DNA from: Hymenobacter sp. APR13
Lineage (GTDB): Bacteria > Bacteroidota > Bacteroidia > Cytophagales > Hymenobacteraceae
Assembly: GCF_000737515.1 (NCBI RefSeq)
Contig: NZ_CP006587.1
Coordinates: forward strand, 2,351,001 to 2,415,000
Length of the DNA: 64,000 nt
Direction: 5' to 3'
Part shown: positions 26,152 to 34,961 of the stretch, one piece after another
Numbering within the stretch: the first letter of the stretch is position 1
Layout of the letters: each line of letters begins with the position of its first letter
Translations under genes and position numbers: made by a program
Notes under the pieces: generated by a model
Database searches by the model: none
Told to the model about the DNA's origin: nothing
Seen by the model: the letters and a program-made list of their open reading frames with translations, nothing else

Positions 26152-28599
26152 ATGAAAAACGCTTCCGCCTCCCTGCTCCTCGTTGCTGCGCTGGCCGCCG
26201 TACCCGCCGTAGCTACCGCCCAAACCGCCCCGGCATCGGCCGGCCAGCGTGCCGCTGCCGCCCTACGCGGCACCGTCGCCGACAGCCTCTCGCGGCAAGC
26301 GCTGCCCTTTGCTACGGTGGTACTGCAGCCCGCCGTGACGGCCCCGGTGCTCAGCACCATCAGCGACGAGCACGGTGCGTTTCATTTTGAGGCCGTGCCG
26401 GCCGGCCGCTACCAGCTGCTGGTGCGTTACATCGGCTACAAGACGGCGGCGCCGCTGGTTGTGGAAGTAAGCGGGGGCCAACCTGTAGTGCTGGCGCCGG
26501 TGCTGCTGGCCGCCACCGGGCAGAGCCTGAAAGGTGTGACCGTAACGGCCTACAAGCCGTTCATAGAGCAGCGCGCCGACAAGCTGGTGCTGAACGTGGC
26601 CGAAAGCCCTATTGCCCAGGGCGGTACTGCCGCCGAAGTGTTGTCGCGCGCGCCAGGGGTAATTGAGCAGGGTGGCCGCTACCAGGTGCGGGGCAAAACG
26701 GCCCTGGTGCTCCTCGACGGCAAGGTGACCAACCTCAGCGGCAACGACCTGGCCGACCTGCTCGCCTCGCTGCCCAGCAACACTCTCGACAAGGTGGAAG
26801 TGGTGGCCAATCCCTCGGCTAAGTACGACGCCAACGGCGGGGCCGTCATCAACATCCTCACCAAGAAAAACAGCGCCTTCGGAACCAACGGCAGCGTGAT
26901 TGTCGGCGCCGGTGCCGGCCGCTTTGCCCGCTACAACAGCGGCTTCACCCTGAACTACCGCCGCGACAAGCTGAGCGTGTTCGGGGGCCTCGACTACCAG
27001 CGCAACAAACAGTATCGGCGCTTCGACAGCAACCGCGTGCTAAACCAGGAAACGCGCATCAACGAACAGAGCTACAGTGTAACCGAGCGTAGCGCCCAAA
27101 CGGCGCGCATCAATGTGGACTACGACCTGACCAAGCGCAGCTCGGTGGGTTTGCAGATTCGCAGCTTAACCAGCGCCCGCGCAACGGACGGCAACACCAA
27201 CTCCGTGGTGGCGGGCCTGACCGGGCCGCCCACCGCCACCAACGACCTGCAAACCACCGGCACTGCCCGGGGCTTCAACCACACCATCAGCCTCTATTAC
27301 CGCACCGTGCTGGACTCGGCCGGTAGCGAGCTGAAGCTCAACGCCGACTATCTCCGCTTCAACAAGCGCTTCGACGAGCAGTACCGCAACGCCGGCTACG
27401 ACCTGCAAAGCGAGGAGGCCACGGCCAGTGCGCTGCGTACCTACTCGCCGGCCAGCAACTCGGTGGCTTCCTTTACTGCCGACTACACGCGCACCCTGGG
27501 CAAAGCCACGGCGCTGGAAGCAGGCCTGAAATCCCTGCGCACCATCACCGACAACGACATCCACTGGGAAAACCTGGCCGAGGGCGGAACCTGGCGCAAC
27601 GACGAGCGGCGCACCAACCACTTCGTGTACCGCGAGTACATCAACGCCGCCTACGCCTCGGTGCGCCGGCCGCTGGGCCAGAAAGTGGGCATGCAGCTAG
27701 GCGTGCGGGCCGAGCACACGCGCAGCGAGGGCGAATCGTTGACGCTCGGCCAGGTGAATAAGCGCGACTACTTCAACCTGTTCCCGAACGTGTCGCTGGA
27801 CTACGCGGCATCGGACAAGCAACAGTGGAATTTCAGCTACCAGCGCAAGATTGACCGGTTCCGCTTCGACATCGTCAACCCCTTCCTGACCTACCTCAGC
27901 CCCTACCTCTACTACCAGGGCAACCCCGCCATCCGGCCCTCGTTTTCGCACAACTTCTCCGTTTCGCACAGCTACGACAACGCGGTAGCTACCTCCGTGA
28001 GCTATGGCCACCACACCAACGTGCTGGCCAGCGTATTCCGCCGCGAACCGGCCACCAACATCCTCGTGCAGTCCGACGCGAACCTGAACCGGGGCACCAG
28101 CCTGGATGCCAACGTGAGCCTGACCAAGCAGATGTACGGCGGGGTGCTGACCATGGCAAACTTTGTGGGCGCCACCTACGTGCGGTTCTACTCGCCCACC
28201 ATGCCCTGGCTGAACCAGTCGAGTGTGGGCGTAATGGCCAGCAGCAACACCACCGTGAATCTATCCCATGGCATGCGGGTCGAGCTGAATCTGTTCTACC
28301 GCACGCCTCTCACCTACGGCGCCTACTCGTTCAAAGCCCAGTATAACGGCAGCATTGCGGTATCAAAGCCGGTGTTGAAGGAAAAGGGTACGCTCACGCT
28401 CACCGTCCTCGACCCGCTGAACCTGCAGAACAGCCGCTACACCACGCGGGCCGAAGGTGTGCAGGCGTACAGCCTCGATAAGGCCGAAACCCGCTCCGTG
28501 CGGCTGAACTTCAGCTACCGCTTCGGCAACCAGAAAGTGAAAATTATCAAAACGCGCCGCACCGGTATCGAGGGCGAAAAGAATCGTCTGGAAAATTAG
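26152..28599 (+). CDS. TonB-receptor-like outer-membrane barrel protein
   Basis: 815 residues from the ATG at 26152, which opens a signal peptide (LLLVAALAAVPAVATAQ). Order: CarboxypepD_reg-like domain (about 37-120, LRGTVADSLSRQALPFATVVL and FHFEAVPAGRYQLLVRYIGYKT), plug-like domain (about 125-240: GGTAAEVLSRAPGVIEQGGRYQVRGKTALVLLDGK, then KVEVVANPSAKYDANGGAVINI), and a barrel of the OMP_b-brl_3 type ending in NFSYRFGNQKVK. These proteins are TonB-linked receptors of Bacteroidota; ligand unknown. Next to LytS/LytTR and preceded by the shared operator, it is a likely target of that system. No SusD partner follows. Confidence 0.9.
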   Translation: MKNASASLLLVAALAAVPAVATAQTAPASAGQRAAAALRGTVADSLSRQALPFATVVLQPAVTAPVLSTISDEHGAFHFEAVPAGRYQLLVRYIGYKTAAPLVVEVSGGQPVVLAPVLLAATGQSLKGVTVTAYKPFIEQRADKLVLNVAESPIAQGGTAAEVLSRAPGVIEQGGRYQVRGKTALVLLDGKVTNLSGNDLADLLASLPSNTLDKVEVVANPSAKYDANGGAVINILTKKNSAFGTNGSVIVGAGAGRFARYNSGFTLNYRRDKLSVFGGLDYQRNKQYRRFDSNRVLNQETRINEQSYSVTERSAQTARINVDYDLTKRSSVGLQIRSLTSARATDGNTNSVVAGLTGPPTATNDLQTTGTARGFNHTISLYYRTVLDSAGSELKLNADYLRFNKRFDEQYRNAGYDLQSEEATASALRTYSPASNSVASFTADYTRTLGKATALEAGLKSLRTITDNDIHWENLAEGGTWRNDERRTNHFVYREYINAAYASVRRPLGQKVGMQLGVRAEHTRSEGESLTLGQVNKRDYFNLFPNVSLDYAASDKQQWNFSYQRKIDRFRFDIVNPFLTYLSPYLYYQGNPAIRPSFSHNFSVSHSYDNAVATSVSYGHHTNVLASVFRREPATNILVQSDANLNRGTSLDANVSLTKQMYGGVLTMANFVGATYVRFYSPTMPWLNQSSVGVMASSNTTVNLSHGMRVELNLFYRTPLTYGAYSFKAQYNGSIAVSKPVLKEKGTLTLTVLDPLNLQNSRYTTRAEGVQAYSLDKAETRSVRLNFSYRFGNQKVKIIKTRRTGIEGEKNRLEN

Positions 28600-28715
28600 A
28601 CTGTCAAAACGGATTCGTGAGGTCACTGCCATGCCCCGGCCCTTCTCCTACCCGGGGGAGGTGCCGGGGTAGAATGGTTGGAGAGCAGTGGTAAGCGCGA
28701 AACTTACAGCCACAA

Positions 28716-28798
28716 ATTTCGACCAATAGGGTGCGTTTCTTCGACCAAAAAACCGCGACGCTTGCTTCGTCGCCTCGTGGCCCGCCGTGGTCTAAAAA
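28716..28798 (+). promoter_or_regulatory. Candidate LytTR operator and promoter of the esterase-like gene
   Basis: CGACCA boxes at 28720-28725 and 28742-28747 (22-bp period) and an inverted TGGTCT at 28788-28793. Each lies exactly 2742 bp from its counterpart upstream of the receptor gene; the fourth box is weaker (TCGTCG at 28767-28772). Sequence downstream also aligns (GGCTATTCCTTTG, TCTCTCGACAC), so the whole promoter region appears duplicated. Confidence 0.65.
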
Positions 28799-28893
28799 AG
28801 CTTCATTTCGCCTGCTGGGGGCTATTCCTTTGTGTTGTTGCCAGTCGCTGAACGGCTGGCCTTTCTCTCTCGACACCTCTTTCCCCGGTACCC

Positions 28894-30219
28894 ATGAAAA
28901 CCATCTTCCGCTCCCTGCTCGCAGCCGCTTTGCTCGCTACTACCGCCACTGGTGCCTCGGCCCAAACCGCTCCGGCCACTGCCGCTGCCGACACGGCCCG
29001 CATCACGCTTGATGCCTCCATGGTGAAGGCCGTGAACACCCAGAGCTACGCGCTGTTTCGCCAGACTGTGCAGCCGCTCATCAAGCAGATGCGGGGCAAA
29101 AAGGTGGTGGCGCTGGGCGAAGGCACCCACGGCACTGCCGAGTTTTACAAGCTGCGCTTCTGGCTCACCCGCATCCTGATGGAGGATGAAGGCTTCAACC
29201 AAGTGGCCCTCGAAAACACCTACGCCGACTGCTACCGCCTCAACGAGGCCATGCACTCCGCCACCATCGACGACCTGAAGCCGCTGATGAAAAAGCACCT
29301 GCTCAGCATCTGGCAAAACCGCGAAACCGAGGAAATGCTGAACTGGATGCATACTTACAACACGTCCCACCTGCGCAAAGTGGAGCTGACGGGCATCGAC
29401 GCCATGTTCGGAACCACCGCCGCCGAGGTGCTGCGCGAACAGCTGGTGCGCCTCTCGCCCGAAATCAGCGCCCTCACCGAGCAGCTGGTGCAGCGCGCCC
29501 AGTACCAGGACAAAGTTTGGGTGGACCTCAACGACCGGAGCATCCCGTTCAAGCGTCCCGAAATGCTGGCCAATGGCTGGGCCGGCTACGAAGCCACCGA
29601 AAAGCTGGAAAAAGCCCTGGCCAACGTAAAGCTGACGCGCCGCCAACGCCCGGTAGTGGCCGGTGCCCTCCAGAACCTGCACCACTACTTCGACACCTTC
29701 TACCAGCCCAAAGTCAACAAGCGCGAGTCGTCGCGCGACAGCCTGATGGCTGAAATGACTCGGTTACTGGTGCGCGACAAAGGCAGCAAAGTCATTGTGT
29801 GGGCGCACGATGCGCACGTATCGCGCCGCCTGGCCGTGCCCGGCGACAACAACGGCGGCGGCACCGGCAAGTTTCTGGAGCGCATGTTTCCCGGCCAGTA
29901 CTTCGTGCTGGGCACCACCACGGCCACCGGCACGGTAGCGGCCACCACGCACCGCTTCATCTCGCCGCTCAGTCCCATGGCCGCTTACCCCCTCGAAGCG
30001 CCCGTAGCGGGTTCGTGGGAAGCCAGCATGCAGGCGCTTACTCCCGCCGTGTTCTACCTGAACGCCTCTCAGCTGCAGGCGCAGGATGTGCGCCGGGGCC
30101 ATCGCCTAGTGGGCTACAGCCCCGACAGCGGCAAGGACTCCTACTTCCCCTTCAAGCTTTCCGAAGCCTACGACGCCCTACTGTTCGTGCGCACCACCAC
30201 GGCCGCCACACCTCTATAG
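28894..30219 (+). CDS. Erythromycin-esterase-family protein, exported
   Basis: 441 residues with a signal peptide (SLLAAALLATTATGASAQ). Family motifs: VVALGEGTHGTAEFYKLRFWL (Glu76, His79), NQVALENTYADC, and VIVWAHDAHVSR, the last holding the second conserved His. EreA/EreB hydrolyse the macrolide lactone ring, but most homologues, especially exported ones like this, have unknown substrates; no claim of resistance is made. Its promoter is a duplicate of that of the receptor gene, so it probably belongs to the same LytTR regulon. Confidence 0.88.
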   Translation: MKTIFRSLLAAALLATTATGASAQTAPATAAADTARITLDASMVKAVNTQSYALFRQTVQPLIKQMRGKKVVALGEGTHGTAEFYKLRFWLTRILMEDEGFNQVALENTYADCYRLNEAMHSATIDDLKPLMKKHLLSIWQNRETEEMLNWMHTYNTSHLRKVELTGIDAMFGTTAAEVLREQLVRLSPEISALTEQLVQRAQYQDKVWVDLNDRSIPFKRPEMLANGWAGYEATEKLEKALANVKLTRRQRPVVAGALQNLHHYFDTFYQPKVNKRESSRDSLMAEMTRLLVRDKGSKVIVWAHDAHVSRRLAVPGDNNGGGTGKFLERMFPGQYFVLGTTTATGTVAATTHRFISPLSPMAAYPLEAPVAGSWEASMQALTPAVFYLNASQLQAQDVRRGHRLVGYSPDSGKDSYFPFKLSEAYDALLFVRTTTAATPL

Positions 30220-30259
30220 TCGATTGTCGTGTCCGTATTTCGCTAGTTTACATCTATAT

Positions 30260-30296
30260 AAAAAGCCGCTGGCGCACTATGCGTCAGCGGCTTTTT
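30260..30296. terminator. Intrinsic terminator after the esterase-like gene
   Basis: A perfect 12-bp stem (30260-30271 with 30285-30296) starting with A and ending with T residues, usable on both strands. The convergent gene ends at 30317. Confidence 0.88.
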
Positions 30297-30316
30297 GCCT
30301 TGCTGGCCGGCTTGCT

Positions 30317-31456
30317 TTACTGAATAACCCCGTAGCCGCGCAGCTCGGCATCAATCCGGCGGTTCCAGCGGTCCTGCGTGGCCGCGTCCAGGCCGTGGCG
30401 GGTTTCCAGGTCGTACTGGTCTTGCAGGCGGTTCATTTCGGTGAAGGATTTCAGGTACTGCAGCTGCAGGATGCTGTTGTAGTCTTCCACGGTGAGGCTG
30501 TCGGCGGTGGCTTTGCGCCGAAACCGCTCGGCCACCAGCCGCACAATGTCGAAGTGGCGCTGCTCGTGGTTGAGGTTGTAAGGTGTTTGCTGGCCGGGCC
30601 CCACCCAGGAGCTGCTGCGCACCACAAACACCTGCAGCGTGAGGCCCAGCTGCACCACGCCGCGCACCACCCGCGGCTGCCCGCGGTAGGCAAACCCCGG
30701 AAACACCGTGGCCGCGTACTCACCCGGCCGCGGCCGGCCCGTGAAATCCGTCCAGCGCAACGGGCGGGCGGGGTCATGGAACAGCGTGTCGGGCTCGGTC
30801 TGGCGCTGGTCGTAGCGGAAGGTGGGCTGCACGGCCGTGGCCAGGCGTACGTCGTGGTCGGCGGCCTGGGTTAGCCAGCCGTTGAGGTAGCGCAGGGCAT
30901 CGGCCAGGGCCTGCCGCAGCGTGGGCTCCACCACGGCCGGGCTGGCCAGCGGGCGGCCGTAGCGGGCACCGCCACGATACTCAGTGAGCAGCAGCGGCGG
31001 GCCATCGGGCCGCTGCCACTCAAACGCCAGCCGCACACTCACCCGGCCTTCTGCCTGGCTGCCCGGCGCGGCCGTTTCCTGCACCCGCAGCTCCTTTATT
31101 CGGATGACGATGGGCCGCTGCCCGGCCGTGCGCGGCAGACTCTGGCGGGCAAACTGCCGCAGGGCCCCGGCCGCTCCGCCTTGCAGGTCGGTGGCGAGGG
31201 GCGGGCCGGCTGGCGCACCCGGCCGCGCCGGGGCCGGCAGCAGCCACGCCACGGCGGTGCGGTCGGCCCGGTCGTCGCGCACATCCACCACCGAGAAAGT
31301 GGCGGCCTGAATGCCGAGCGGCGCAGGCAGCAATAGCAGCGGCTTAGGGCCTCCGGCCGGCATGGCGCCCAGCAGCAGCCACACCAGCGGCAGCGCCCGG
31401 CGCAGCCAGCAGAATCCGGCAAGCGGCACGTTGGAAAAAGGAAAAGCAGGCATCAT
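30317..31456 (-). CDS. DUF922-like exported protein with HExxH-like motif
   Basis: 379 residues. The N-terminus (LPLVWLLLGAMPAGG) could be a signal peptide. The C-terminal half carries PLRWTDFTGRPRPGEYAATVFPGFAY followed by NLNHEQRHFDIVRLVAERFRRKA, the layout of DUF922 proteins (putative zinc-dependent proteases). The HEQRH motif would supply metal ligands. The first half is Pro/Arg-rich and not recognised. Probably a periplasmic or secreted metallohydrolase; activity unproven. Confidence 0.7.
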   Translation of the reverse strand: MMPAFPFSNVPLAGFCWLRRALPLVWLLLGAMPAGGPKPLLLLPAPLGIQAATFSVVDVRDDRADRTAVAWLLPAPARPGAPAGPPLATDLQGGAAGALRQFARQSLPRTAGQRPIVIRIKELRVQETAAPGSQAEGRVSVRLAFEWQRPDGPPLLLTEYRGGARYGRPLASPAVVEPTLRQALADALRYLNGWLTQAADHDVRLATAVQPTFRYDQRQTEPDTLFHDPARPLRWTDFTGRPRPGEYAATVFPGFAYRGQPRVVRGVVQLGLTLQVFVVRSSSWVGPGQQTPYNLNHEQRHFDIVRLVAERFRRKATADSLTVEDYNSILQLQYLKSFTEMNRLQDQYDLETRHGLDAATQDRWNRRIDAELRGYGVIQ

Positions 31457-31525
31457 CTGCCATACATCTGGCCGGCGGCCTGCGTTCCGCCCGTAGTGCC
31501 CAGCCGATAGAACGAAGCCACCAGA

Positions 31526-31623
31526 ACGTCATGCTGAGGCGTAGCCGAAGCATCTCGCGTGCTGACGCGTGATTACTACTTCAACGTCAGCACGCGGGAT
31601 TCCTCGCAAGCTCGGAATGACGT
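31526..31623. repeat. Dispersed inverted-repeat element, family B, copy 2
   Basis: Termini ACGTCAT and ATGACGT; inner perfect 12-bp inverted repeat CGCGTGCTGACG (31556-31567) and its complement (31585-31596). The left half contains GTAGCCGAAGCATCTCGCG and the right half GATTCCTCGCAAGCTCGG, as in the other copies. Lies between the DUF922-like gene and the AraC gene. Confidence 0.85.
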
Positions 31624-31644
31624 GCCTTTTGCCGGTGCTTCTGC

Positions 31645-32514
31645 TTACGCCGCCGCGCGCTGCTTGCGGTATTCGGTGGGACTGTAGCCGGTGTAGCGCC
31701 GGAAGGTTTTGTTGAAGTGCGACAGGTTATTGAAGCCACTGGCGTAGCACACCTCCGTCACCGACAGCTCCTCGTCAATAAGGCTGCGGCAGGCCTGGCC
31801 CACGCGGTATTCCTGCAGAAACTCAGTGAGCGTGAGGCGCGTCATCTTCTTGAAGTAGCGGCAGAAAGCCGGCACCGACAAATGCGCCACTTCCGCTACT
31901 TGCTGCACCGAGAGGCTGGCCCGGAAATAGTGCTGCTCCACAAACTGGTACACCCGGCTCAGGCGCTGCTGCTCCTTGCCGCTCAGGGCCTGGCTGCCGG
32001 CGCCAGCGTGCAGCGGCGTGTAGTCGGTGGGGGCGGCCTGGGCCAGGCGCTGCAGCACCTGCAGCAGCAGAAGCAGGCGCGCGAAAGGCGGCGCGTGCAG
32101 CAGCTCGCGCAGCAGGTCGCCGGCCGCCGCGCGGGTCATGCCCCCAAATGACAGGCCCTCGTGCGAGCGGGCCAGCAGCTGCCGGATATCGGCCAGCTCG
32201 GGGTGCTGCCAGAACTCCGGCCCCAGGAAGTCGGAGCGCAGCTGCACCACTATTTCCTCGAATGGCGTGCCGGCCGGCAGCCCGTAGCTGAAGGTGAGGT
32301 GCGGCAGGTCGGGGCCGATGAGTACCAGCTCGCCTTCCTCGAAGCGCGAAATGTGCTGCCCGATGTGCCGCCGCCCGCTGCCCTGCGGAATGTACACCAG
32401 CTCGTACTCGGGGTGGTAGTGCCAGAGCAGGCCGGCGCTTTGCACCTGGGTGTAGTGCAGCAGCGTGAAAGAGCTGTCGGCGGTCGGGTGGATAGGCTCA
32501 AACTGCAGTTTCAT
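31645..32514 (-). CDS. AraC-family transcriptional regulator
   Basis: 289 residues: N-terminal cupin-like sensor domain (LWHYHPEYELVYIPQGSG, RFEEGELVLIGPDLPHLTFS) and a C-terminal double HTH (about 185-285: LSVQQVAEVAHLSVPAFCRYFKKMTRLTLTEFLQEYRV and SVTEVCYASGFNNLSHFNKTFRRYTGYSPTEYRK). The sensor half usually binds a sugar or small ligand. No obvious target operon is adjacent. Confidence 0.92.
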   Translation of the reverse strand: MKLQFEPIHPTADSSFTLLHYTQVQSAGLLWHYHPEYELVYIPQGSGRRHIGQHISRFEEGELVLIGPDLPHLTFSYGLPAGTPFEEIVVQLRSDFLGPEFWQHPELADIRQLLARSHEGLSFGGMTRAAAGDLLRELLHAPPFARLLLLLQVLQRLAQAAPTDYTPLHAGAGSQALSGKEQQRLSRVYQFVEQHYFRASLSVQQVAEVAHLSVPAFCRYFKKMTRLTLTEFLQEYRVGQACRSLIDEELSVTEVCYASGFNNLSHFNKTFRRYTGYSPTEYRKQRAAA

Positions 32515-32961
32515 GGCGGAGTAATGCTTTACTGGCTGATACTTCTTGCGAAATTAATACATTAAGTCAATACAGCACCTGCATCGGCTAACTACGACGT
32601 AGTAACCCCCTGATTAACTGCCGAAATTGTGTCACGATTCAGGCCTGCTGCCGGCCGTCGGTTTCGGCTGGCTTTTTTCGGCAGCAACGGCCTGGTTTCA
32701 AGAGGACTAAGAAGCGGACGGGGGAGGAGTTGAAACGCAGCTTGCCCGTCTTTTCTGATAGAATATAGCTGGCGCAAGCCAGCAGGCAGAGAGTGCGCCG
32801 GCGCTGTCTGCCACCAATATCCAGCGGCATTGGGTGGGAATTTTGCCGCTGGCCCGTTCGCCGATTTCGTCGACGGACGTTAAAAAAGCTGAGGCCGTTA
32901 GGTCTCAGCTTTTTTCGTTTTCAGCCTATTGGTATTGCTGACGAGGCCGCCCCACGCCTTG
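32515..32961. other. Intergenic region with terminator of the metallo-beta-lactamase-fold gene
   Basis: 447 bp. It holds a perfect 12-bp stem of terminator type (32882-32893 with 32904-32915, A-run and T-run on the two sides), suited to the minus-strand gene ending at 32962. The remaining sequence upstream of the AraC gene shows no gene or repeat. Confidence 0.6.
32882..32915. terminator. Intrinsic terminator
   Basis: Stem AAAAAAGCTGAG paired with CTCAGCTTTTTT around a 10-nt loop. It can act in both directions and lies 46 bp beyond the stop codon of the minus-strand gene at 32962. Confidence 0.85.
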
Positions 32962-33774
32962 CTACCGGCCATTAAGCGCCGTCTGGGGTTTGCGTGGGGC
33001 GTTGCGCAGCAGGTGCAGGGTGTGGGCCAGCAGATCGGGGCTGCCCCATTGGCCGCGGCCGGGCACCAGCACTTCGGCTTGCGGATAGCGGGCCTGTAGC
33101 TTGCGGAGCGTGGCGGGCCACTGTTTCAGGTTGGTTTCGGCCGTGCTGCTCAGCAGCTGCGCCGTGGCGTCCTGCACCAAGTCGCCGCCGAAAAGCACCC
33201 GCTGCTTGGGCAGCCACGCCACCAGGTTGTCGGGGCTGTGGCCGGGGCCGGGGAAAAACAGCTCCAGCTTCGTGCGGCCCGCCCGGATCAGTGTGTAGGG
33301 CTTGATGGCCGGCGTAGGCGCGCCAAAGGGCAGCCGCCCGGCCCGCTTGGCCGTGAGCGGTGTGCTGTACACCTTAATATGGTTAGCCTGCAGCACGGCT
33401 AGCCCGCCCAGCCGCGCCTCCTGCGCCCCCGATACCACCACCAGCCGCACCCGCTGGTGCAGGCTGTCGGCCACCCAGCGCAGCAGCTCCAGCGTCTGCT
33501 CCGGGTCCCAGGCCGTATCGATGAGCAGCGCGCCTTTGCTGGTGCTCACAATCAGACCATTCGATGCCACGGGCTCGGTTTTGCCGGCGTAGCGGTGGTA
33601 GGAGGTATGCACGAATACGTTGGGGGCCACGCGCCGCACCTGCAGATGCAGGGCAGCCGGCCGGGGGCGGGGCGGCGGGCTGGCTAGAGCCCAATTCAAA
33701 GAAAACAAAGCCAAAACCGCCGGCAGCATCAGCCGGCGTACGCAGCGCAACGGGCGCGGAAACAGAACAAACAT
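32962..33774 (-). CDS. Metallo-beta-lactamase-fold protein (B1 type) lacking zinc ligands
   Basis: 270 residues with a signal peptide (LPAVLALFSLNWALA). It aligns along its length with subclass B1 enzymes such as IMP: GALLIDTAWDPEQTLELL, the second-site region FFPGPGHSPDNLVAWLPKQRVLFGGDLVQDA, NLKQWPATLRKL and EVLVPGRGQWGSPDLLAHT. The zinc-binding HxHxD is replaced by G116-A-Q118-E-A120, the Cys of GGC is Asp198, and the last His is Arg240; only His179 of the six ligands remains. It is therefore unlikely to hydrolyse beta-lactams and may be a pseudoenzyme with a binding role. The frame is intact, so selection for some function is probable. Confidence 0.88.
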   Translation of the reverse strand: MFVLFPRPLRCVRRLMLPAVLALFSLNWALASPPPRPRPAALHLQVRRVAPNVFVHTSYHRYAGKTEPVASNGLIVSTSKGALLIDTAWDPEQTLELLRWVADSLHQRVRLVVVSGAQEARLGGLAVLQANHIKVYSTPLTAKRAGRLPFGAPTPAIKPYTLIRAGRTKLELFFPGPGHSPDNLVAWLPKQRVLFGGDLVQDATAQLLSSTAETNLKQWPATLRKLQARYPQAEVLVPGRGQWGSPDLLAHTLHLLRNAPRKPQTALNGR

Positions 33775-33852
33775 TCAGAAAAATCAATGAACAAGCTTCC
33801 CTAACGGCGCACCGCCCCGGATAGTGCCCGCGCCGCCAAAACCCGTGCCTGC

Positions 33853-34479
33853 TCAGCCGATAATCTGCCGGATATGGTGTTCCATGTGTACCACGTAATC
33901 TTCCACCACCCAGCCCAGCGTTACATTATAGCCGTTTTCAAACTCGCAGCGGTGCTGCAGGGCCGCGGGCGTGAGCTGGTCCAGCAGCCGGGCGAGCTGC
34001 CGGTTATACAGAGTCCAGAGCTGCAGCAACTCGGTGGCGGGGGGCGCTTGGTAGGCGCCGCAGGCTACCCACCCATCCTGCTGATACGATGTCATATGGA
34101 AAGGCTCAGGCTCCAGTTGGCACAGCACGAAGCGGCGGTAATTGTTGGTAGCTGAGTCGAGAAGATGCCCCAGAATCTGCCGCCGCGACCAGCCGCCGGG
34201 CTGCAGAGGACGGCTCAGCTCCAGCTCGTCGTAGTCGGGAAAATGGCGGTTGAGCAGGTCCAGCAAGTGCTGCAGCCGGGCTAGCGGCTCTGCCAAGGGC
34301 TTGTCCGGGAGCGGCAGCACTGGAGGTGGGCTGCCACCGGCCGCTACACTTGTGACCGGCTCCGACCGGCGTCGGCGGCCGCGGCGCCGCGGCTGCAACG
34401 TGCCCACTAACCCCGGGGCTGTTGCCGCATTGCGCTGATGGTGGGTAGCCACTGCAGCAAGCGGGTGAAGATCAAGCAT
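33853..34479 (-). CDS. DinB-family protein
   Basis: 208 residues, or fewer if translation starts downstream, because the first 55 residues are Arg/Pro-rich and poorly protein-like. The four-helix DinB domain (about 62-208) shows the metal-ligand pattern WSRRQILGHLLDSATNNYRRF and VVEDYVVHMEHHIRQI. DinB/YfiT-like proteins include thiol transferases that use bacillithiol or similar cofactors; the exact activity is unknown. Cytoplasmic. Confidence 0.85.
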   Translation of the reverse strand: MLDLHPLAAVATHHQRNAATAPGLVGTLQPRRRGRRRRSEPVTSVAAGGSPPPVLPLPDKPLAEPLARLQHLLDLLNRHFPDYDELELSRPLQPGGWSRRQILGHLLDSATNNYRRFVLCQLEPEPFHMTSYQQDGWVACGAYQAPPATELLQLWTLYNRQLARLLDQLTPAALQHRCEFENGYNVTLGWVVEDYVVHMEHHIRQIIG

Positions 34480-34961
34480 ATTTCCAGGAAAGTAGCAGAT
34501 TGGGTGGGCAAAATTACAGCAAACCAGTCGGCATTTTGTTAGGCTTTTCTATATATAATAGCTTGATAAATAGATTTTTGTTGCTTGTTTACGCGCCTGC
34601 TGCTGCCACGCCGGCCTGTTGCCAGGTAATTACCCGTTCTGCATTCGGCTACCAGGGTAACCGTTGACGTAGTCGGTTGTTGCTTATCAGCTGCTGGCTG
34701 ACCGACCCAGTACCGGCAACCGGCCGTTCAACGACGAAGCGCTGGATTGTGCATCTCTGCACCCTGCTAAGTGGTAAGATTGCAAGTGCTGCGTATAGGG
34801 CCATAATCAATAGTAGGCAAGGCTGATAGTTGGGAATATCCAACCTCTCAGTGGTTGCGTCTTTGTTCTACCAGCTTCTTAGTGAGGCAGTGGCCGGTCA
34901 TGCCAGACGCTGGCCCGTATTACTCCCACTGCTCATCTGTTCCGCTCTTTTCTCTCTACAT
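34480..34961. other. Intergenic region between divergent dinB-like and aldehyde dehydrogenase genes
   Basis: 482 bp, strongly AT-rich at 34540-34600 (promoter-like). An in-frame extension of the aldehyde dehydrogenase back to 34830 is possible but contains no family sequence. No terminator or repeat was seen. Confidence 0.45.

Noticed and set aside
28634..28669. Terminator after the receptor gene
   Set aside because: CCCCGGC/GCCGGGG can pair, but the loop is long and no T run follows; evidence is too weak for a feature.
28894..30219. Macrolide resistance gene
   Set aside because: The protein belongs to the erythromycin-esterase family, but it is exported and controlled like an outer-membrane receptor. 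Family membership alone does not show macrolide hydrolysis.
32962..33774. Functional metallo-beta-lactamase
   Set aside because: Five of six zinc ligands are replaced, so the enzymatic call is not supported.
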